A stretch of DNA of 55,042 bases from Acidobacteria bacterium RIFCSPLOWO2_12_FULL_66_21 (GTDB taxonomy: Bacteria > Acidobacteriota > Vicinamibacteria > Vicinamibacterales > 2-12-FULL-66-21). The notes below the pieces were generated by a model, which did not search any database, was not told the DNA's origin, and was given only the letters and a program-made list of their open reading frames with translations. Where the stretch lies: positions 1-55,042 of the forward strand of contig MELC01000052.1 in NCBI GenBank assembly GCA_001767455.1. The letters run 5' to 3'. This document shows, one piece after another, positions 51,644 through 55,042 of this stretch. Each line of letters starts with the position of its first letter. Position 1 is the first letter of the stretch. A program made the translations under genes and the position numbers.

Positions 51644-52012
51644 ATGGAAGTGCTGACGCTGATTGTCGTTCCCGGCTTTGTTGGCGGTTTCGCGGTGGCG
51701 CTCCTCCTGATCAGGCTCAGTCACAGACGGCCCGCGACAGCCGCGCCCGACACTGGCAGGATGGCGCCGCTTTCCACGGACGCCATCAACATGGCGCACA
51801 TTCCCGTTTCCGGTGTTGGCGGACTCGGGTTCCTGGCCACCGCAGTGCTGGCCGCCGTCTTCGTCCCGCAGATCGGACGGTCCCTTGCGATCGGATTCGT
51901 GCTGGGCGGCCTGATGGCCGCGATCCTGATCGTCTGGCGGCGGCGGGCCGGGCCCATGCCGTCGAGCGCCCGCGAGTCCGGCGCGAACACGACGCTGTCC
52001 ATCGACAAGTAG
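51644..52012 (+). CDS. Small three-helix membrane protein, unknown
   Basis: The 122-residue protein has hydrophobic segments at about 4-25, 56-75 and 78-97, with a polar tail (ARESGANTTLSIDK). GAGGAGG stands seven bases before ATG. TAGTAT at 51610-51615 may be a -10 box. No family recognised; the next gene (GrpB) starts 13 bases after its stop and is probably co-transcribed. Confidence 0.7.
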   Translation: MEVLTLIVVPGFVGGFAVALLLIRLSHRRPATAAPDTGRMAPLSTDAINMAHIPVSGVGGLGFLATAVLAAVFVPQIGRSLAIGFVLGGLMAAILIVWRRRAGPMPSSARESGANTTLSIDK

Positions 52013-52025
52013 GGCACCGATCGCC

Positions 52026-52613
52026 GTGGAGTCTCTGGAAGACAAGATCCGCCGTGTCATCCGCGAAGACGTGGCGATCGTGCCGTACGATCCCGCGTGG
52101 CCGGACATCTATCTGGCTGAGAAGGCGCATCTGCTCTCGTGCCTGCCGCCCGAACTGATTCGGCGCATCGAGCATTTCGGCAGCACCGCGGTCCCGGGGC
52201 TCGCGGCGAAACCTGTCGTCGACATGCTCGTCGAGGTCACGGACCTCGAAGCCACGAAGCAACGCATCGCTCCCGTGCTCGAGGACCAGGGCTATGACTA
52301 CTTCTGGCGTCCCACGCATGGAGACGACGGTCCGCCCTTCTACGCGTGGTTCATCAAACGGGACCCGGCGACCGCCGTGCGCACGCATCACATCCACATG
52401 GTCGAGGCGACCTTCACGGAGCACTGGGACCGGCTGCTCTTTCGCGACTATCTCATCGGCCACGCCGAGGTGGCGGAGGAGTATGCCGCGCTGAAACGAC
52501 AGCTCGCCTCCACCTATCCGAACGATCGCGTGGCGTACACCTCCGGCAAGACGGCCTTCATCAACGGGATCACCGACGAAGCGCGGCAGGCCGCCCGGGC
52601 CCGGGACCACTAA
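52026..52613 (+). CDS. GrpB/UPF0157 family protein
   Basis: The 195-residue protein matches the GrpB family, a nucleotidyltransferase-fold group. VPYDPAWPDIYLAEKAHL, IEHFGSTAVPGLAAKPVVDMLVEV, HHIHMVEA and LLFRDYLIGHAEVAEEYAALKRQLA (in parts) are hallmarks; the GST and D-x-L residues fit the fold's active site. Its reaction is not known with confidence. The start is a GTG at 52026. Confidence 0.9.
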   Translation: MESLEDKIRRVIREDVAIVPYDPAWPDIYLAEKAHLLSCLPPELIRRIEHFGSTAVPGLAAKPVVDMLVEVTDLEATKQRIAPVLEDQGYDYFWRPTHGDDGPPFYAWFIKRDPATAVRTHHIHMVEATFTEHWDRLLFRDYLIGHAEVAEEYAALKRQLASTYPNDRVAYTSGKTAFINGITDEARQAARARDH

Positions 52614-52677
52614 GGACGACCAGAAGTTGTGCCTCTCCTCTTCCTGTAAACTTCATCAGTCAACGGCACCTCGCGGC

Positions 52678-52917
52678 ATGCTCCTGATCTTTCCGTTTCT
52701 CGTCTGGGTCGCCGCAGGCACATCAGCGATTCTGGTGGGGGCGCTGTGGTATCTGGGTGAGCTGTCGGGCCGCCGCCTCGCCCTCTCACTCGGCTCGTTC
52801 GTGGTGGCAGGGTATTGCCAGTTCTTCGCCGCTTCGGCGATCGTCGCGGCCGTGGGACTCCTTCTCCAGACGATGCTCGCGGTGCTTCTGATCGTCCGAT
52901 GGAGGCTCATCCAGTGA
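52678..52917 (+). CDS. Small membrane protein coupled to the cyclase gene
   Basis: The 79-residue protein consists of two to three membrane segments (LIFPFLVWVAAGTSAILVGAL, LGSFVVAGYCQFF, IVAAVGLLLQTMLAVLLIV) with almost no soluble part. Its stop codon overlaps the GTG start of the CHASE2 cyclase, so it is translated together with it and may be a partner or membrane accessory. No family recognised. Confidence 0.72.
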   Translation: MLLIFPFLVWVAAGTSAILVGALWYLGELSGRRLALSLGSFVVAGYCQFFAASAIVAAVGLLLQTMLAVLLIVRWRLIQ

Positions 52918-55042
52918 CGCCGGGGTCGCTTGTTCGCAAGCTCCTCGCAGGCGCGCTGATCGGCCTCGGCGCGGCGGGACTCGTGTGCCTCGTCGCATGG
53001 ACCGGCCGGCTCGAGTCGACCGAGCTCCTCATGTACGACTGGCGCATGAGGCTGGCGGCTGATCCCGCGTCGGTCAGCCGCGACATCGTCCTTGTCGAGA
53101 TCAACGACACCACCATTCGCGATCTCGAGCCCGTGGCGGGCCGCTGGCCGTGGCCGCGCGTGGTCCTCTCGAGCCTCATCGACTATCTGAATCGCGCGCC
53201 TGCGAAGGTGGTCGCCATCGACTTTTCGTTTCTCGAGCACGATCGCATTCTCGGATACTCGTATGGGGGCGACACGTGGTCGGGCAAGGAGTCTGACGCG
53301 GCGCTGGTGGATTCCGTGCGGCAGGCGCCGAATGTCGTGCTGCTCGCCGACGCGATCTACGAAGGTGTAACAGGCGCTCCCCAGCAGAACGCCCCCGCGC
53401 GATGGAACAGTGCGCCGTACCGGCTCGGCCCGCTGATTGAAGAGCGGCGCGTCATCGTGCCGCCCTTCCAGGAACTCACGGACGCGGCATCAGGCCTCGG
53501 CCACAACTTCCTTCCGCTCGATCCCGGCGGCTCCGCCCGGCGCATGCCCCCATTCGTGCGCTCCGGCGATCGCTATCTTCCGTCGCTCGGTGTCGCAACC
53601 GCGCTGAAGGCGCTCGACGTCCGGCCCGACGAAGTCACGCTCGGGGATCGCGCCGTTCATATTCGCGACCGCGTGGTGCCGCTCGTATCGACCCACGTGC
53701 GCAACGTCGACGATCCCTCGAAGACGCACCACCAGTGGACGATGCTCGTCAAGTACCGCGCGCCGGCGCTGGTGAACGGCAGCCGGCCGTACCAGTCGTA
53801 CGAGGCGCGCCACCTGTTGTACTCGGAAGAGCAGATCAACGCCGGCCAGAACCCGATGGTCGATCCGAGTGTCTTCAAGGACAAGATCGTCTTCGTCGGG
53901 CTGACGGCATCGGGACTGGTCGACGTGTTCCAGACGCCGTTCAACCAGCCGGGCCAGGGCAAGATGCCGGGCATCCAGGTGCACGCCTCGATGGCTGACG
54001 GCGTGCTGTCGAACCAGTTCATCGCGCGCGCCGGCTCGACGTCGGCGGTCGTGACGACGATCGCCGTCGCCCTCGTGGTCGGCCTCATGTCCGCGCTGCT
54101 GCCCTTCGTGGCGGCGCTCGCGGGCGCGGTCGTCATCGTGGGCGGCTGGACGATGTACGCGATTGCCGCGTTCAAGCAGGGGACGTGGGTCGACATGACG
54201 CAGCCGATGGGCGCGTCGGCGATCGCGCTCTTCGCCGGTACCGCGTATCGGTATTTCGTCGAAGGGCGCGAGAAGCGGGTCGTTCAGAAGCTGTTCGGGC
54301 GCTACGTGTCGCGCGACGTCTACAGCCAGCTCCTGAAGAACCCCGAGCGGGCGGAGCTCGGCGGCGCGCGGCGCGACATGTCGGTGCTTTTCTCGGACAT
54401 CCGCGGATTCACGACGGTGACCGAGCGCGGCGATCCCGAGGCGCTCGTCGAGCAGCTCAACGAGTATTTCTCGAGGATGGTGGCGATCGTCTTCCGCCAC
54501 GGGGGCACCGTGGACAAGTTCGTCGGCGACATGGTCATGGCGCTCTTTGGAGCTCCCCTCGACGACCCGAGCCACCCGGATCACGCCGTGCTGACCGCCG
54601 TGGACATGGTCAAGGAGCTGGGGGAGCTCAACCGCAAATGGGTCGCGGAGGGGAAACCGGCGCTGGATATCGGCGTGGGCGTGAACTCCGGCGAAATGAT
54701 TGCCGGGAACATCGGATCGTCGTCGATCATGAGTTACACCGTGATCGGCGATAATGTGAACCTCGGCTCCCGGCTGGAATCGCTGAACAAACAATACGGG
54801 ACGCGCATCATCATCAGCGGCGCGACGCGCGCGCGGCTGACCCTCGACCTGGACATCCATCCCCTGGGGGACGTGGTTGTCAAGGGCAAGTCGCAGGCGG
54901 TCGCCATTTTCGACGTGCGACTGCCCTCCCCGCTCCCAGCCGTCGGGCGAGGAGCGGCGCGGGGCGGAGGGGCCCCCGCAAGCGACGAGCTTGGCGGGGT
55001 GCAGGGGGCCCCGCCAGTCAACGTGCGAGGAGCGGCGCGGGG
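52914..55042 (+). CDS. CHASE2-domain adenylate/guanylate cyclase (3' end outside window)
   Basis: The open frame runs from GTG 52914 to the window end (709 codons visible). After a short N-terminal helix come the CHASE2 sensory domain (STELLMYDWRMRL, RDIVLVEINDTTIRDL, WPWPRVVLSSLI), then membrane helices (about 370-430), and a class III cyclase catalytic domain: MSVLFSDIRGFTTVTE with the metal Asp, DKFVGDMVMALFGAP with the second Asp, VGVNSGEMIAGNIG and YTVIGDNVNLGSRLE. It should make cAMP or cGMP in response to an outside signal. The C-terminus continues into Gly/Ala/Arg-rich repeats. The preceding small membrane gene is coupled by a GTGA overlap. Confidence 0.93.
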   Translation, partial: MTPGSLVRKLLAGALIGLGAAGLVCLVAWTGRLESTELLMYDWRMRLAADPASVSRDIVLVEINDTTIRDLEPVAGRWPWPRVVLSSLIDYLNRAPAKVVAIDFSFLEHDRILGYSYGGDTWSGKESDAALVDSVRQAPNVVLLADAIYEGVTGAPQQNAPARWNSAPYRLGPLIEERRVIVPPFQELTDAASGLGHNFLPLDPGGSARRMPPFVRSGDRYLPSLGVATALKALDVRPDEVTLGDRAVHIRDRVVPLVSTHVRNVDDPSKTHHQWTMLVKYRAPALVNGSRPYQSYEARHLLYSEEQINAGQNPMVDPSVFKDKIVFVGLTASGLVDVFQTPFNQPGQGKMPGIQVHASMADGVLSNQFIARAGSTSAVVTTIAVALVVGLMSALLPFVAALAGAVVIVGGWTMYAIAAFKQGTWVDMTQPMGASAIALFAGTAYRYFVEGREKRVVQKLFGRYVSRDVYSQLLKNPERAELGGARRDMSVLFSDIRGFTTVTERGDPEALVEQLNEYFSRMVAIVFRHGGTVDKFVGDMVMALFGAPLDDPSHPDHAVLTAVDMVKELGELNRKWVAEGKPALDIGVGVNSGEMIAGNIGSSSIMSYTVIGDNVNLGSRLESLNKQYGTRIIISGATRARLTLDLDIHPLGDVVVKGKSQAVAIFDVRLPSPLPAVGRGAARGGGAPASDELGGVQGAPPVNVRGAAR
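54947..55042. repeat. GC-rich direct repeat at the cyclase 3' end
   Basis: GCGAGGAGCGGCGCGGGG occurs at 54947-54964 and again at 55025-55042, 78 bases apart (26 codons), with GGGCCCC-rich sequence between. The window ends on the second copy, so the extent is unknown. Confidence 0.7.

Overview
The window is GC-rich bacterial chromosome. It opens in the 3' end of a 23S rRNA gene, followed by 5S rRNA, and closes inside a CHASE2/nucleotide-cyclase gene that is cut by the window edge. No phylogenetic marker was searched. The gene content points to Acidobacteriota, possibly Vicinamibacteria-like: an 820-residue duplicated FtsX/MacB permease of the acidobacterial orphan (ADOP) type, a Ser/Thr kinase fused to a TolB-like propeller, secreted carboxypeptidase-regulatory-domain proteins, penicillin-acylase, S9 and beta-lactamase-like hydrolases, and many short dispersed intergenic repeats. 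This assignment is an inference.

Layout. 1-0.9 kb: 23S 3' end, a long spacer carrying short repeats, 5S and terminator. 0.9-4.5 kb: TfoX-like protein, a PagL-like lipid A deacylase overlapping head-to-head with an outer-membrane-type protein, and a secreted amidohydrolase. 4.5-9.5 kb: membrane protein, L,D-transpeptidase, then a leftward operon of ornithine carbamoyltransferase, ornithine aminotransferase and a COG2403 P-loop protein. 9.7-22.4 kb: mostly secreted proteins (S9 hydrolase, Cys-motif protein, kinase-like secreted protein, MBL hydrolase, two CarboxypepD_reg proteins, HExxH/TPR protein, serine hydrolase, penicillin acylase). 22.5-27.7 kb: TPP enzyme with a repeat-encoded linker, response regulator, VOC fusion protein, MATE exporter. 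27.7-32.2 kb: broken zinc metallopeptidase gene and a three-subunit molybdenum hydroxylase operon. 32.2-36.6 kb: MsrB, a zinc-ribbon/SPFH/YdjG-like envelope module, MsrA. 36.6-43.8 kb: GT-like protein and a leftward run of MFS, diguanylate cyclase, DUF420, heme O synthase (ctaB), cupredoxin-like protein and M23 peptidase. 44.0-48.2 kb: tRNA-Glu(CTC), Ser/Thr kinase, a 16-bp copy of the tRNA 3' end, FkbM methyltransferase. 48.2-55.0 kb: ADOP permease, small unknowns, GrpB, CHASE2 cyclase.

The most unusual property is not a gene but a pattern. At least fifteen intergenic or gene-edge sites hold degenerate tandem arrays with a period of seven bases, each with its own heptamer (CCAGCTT, AATCGGC, GGCAGGA, CAACTCC, CCAAACG, GCTGAGN, GATTGCG and others). 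Several are laid out as inverted arms that can form long hairpins. One array sits in frame inside the TPP enzyme gene and is translated as a proline-rich seven-residue repeat. Others lie in the rRNA operon, supply a Shine-Dalgarno, or supply C-terminal codons. A second family is REP-like palindromes (GCAGCCCTnnAGGGCTGC), including one twin BIME-like copy. A 16-bp repeat of the tRNA-Glu 3' end brackets the kinase gene as possible attachment-site scars.
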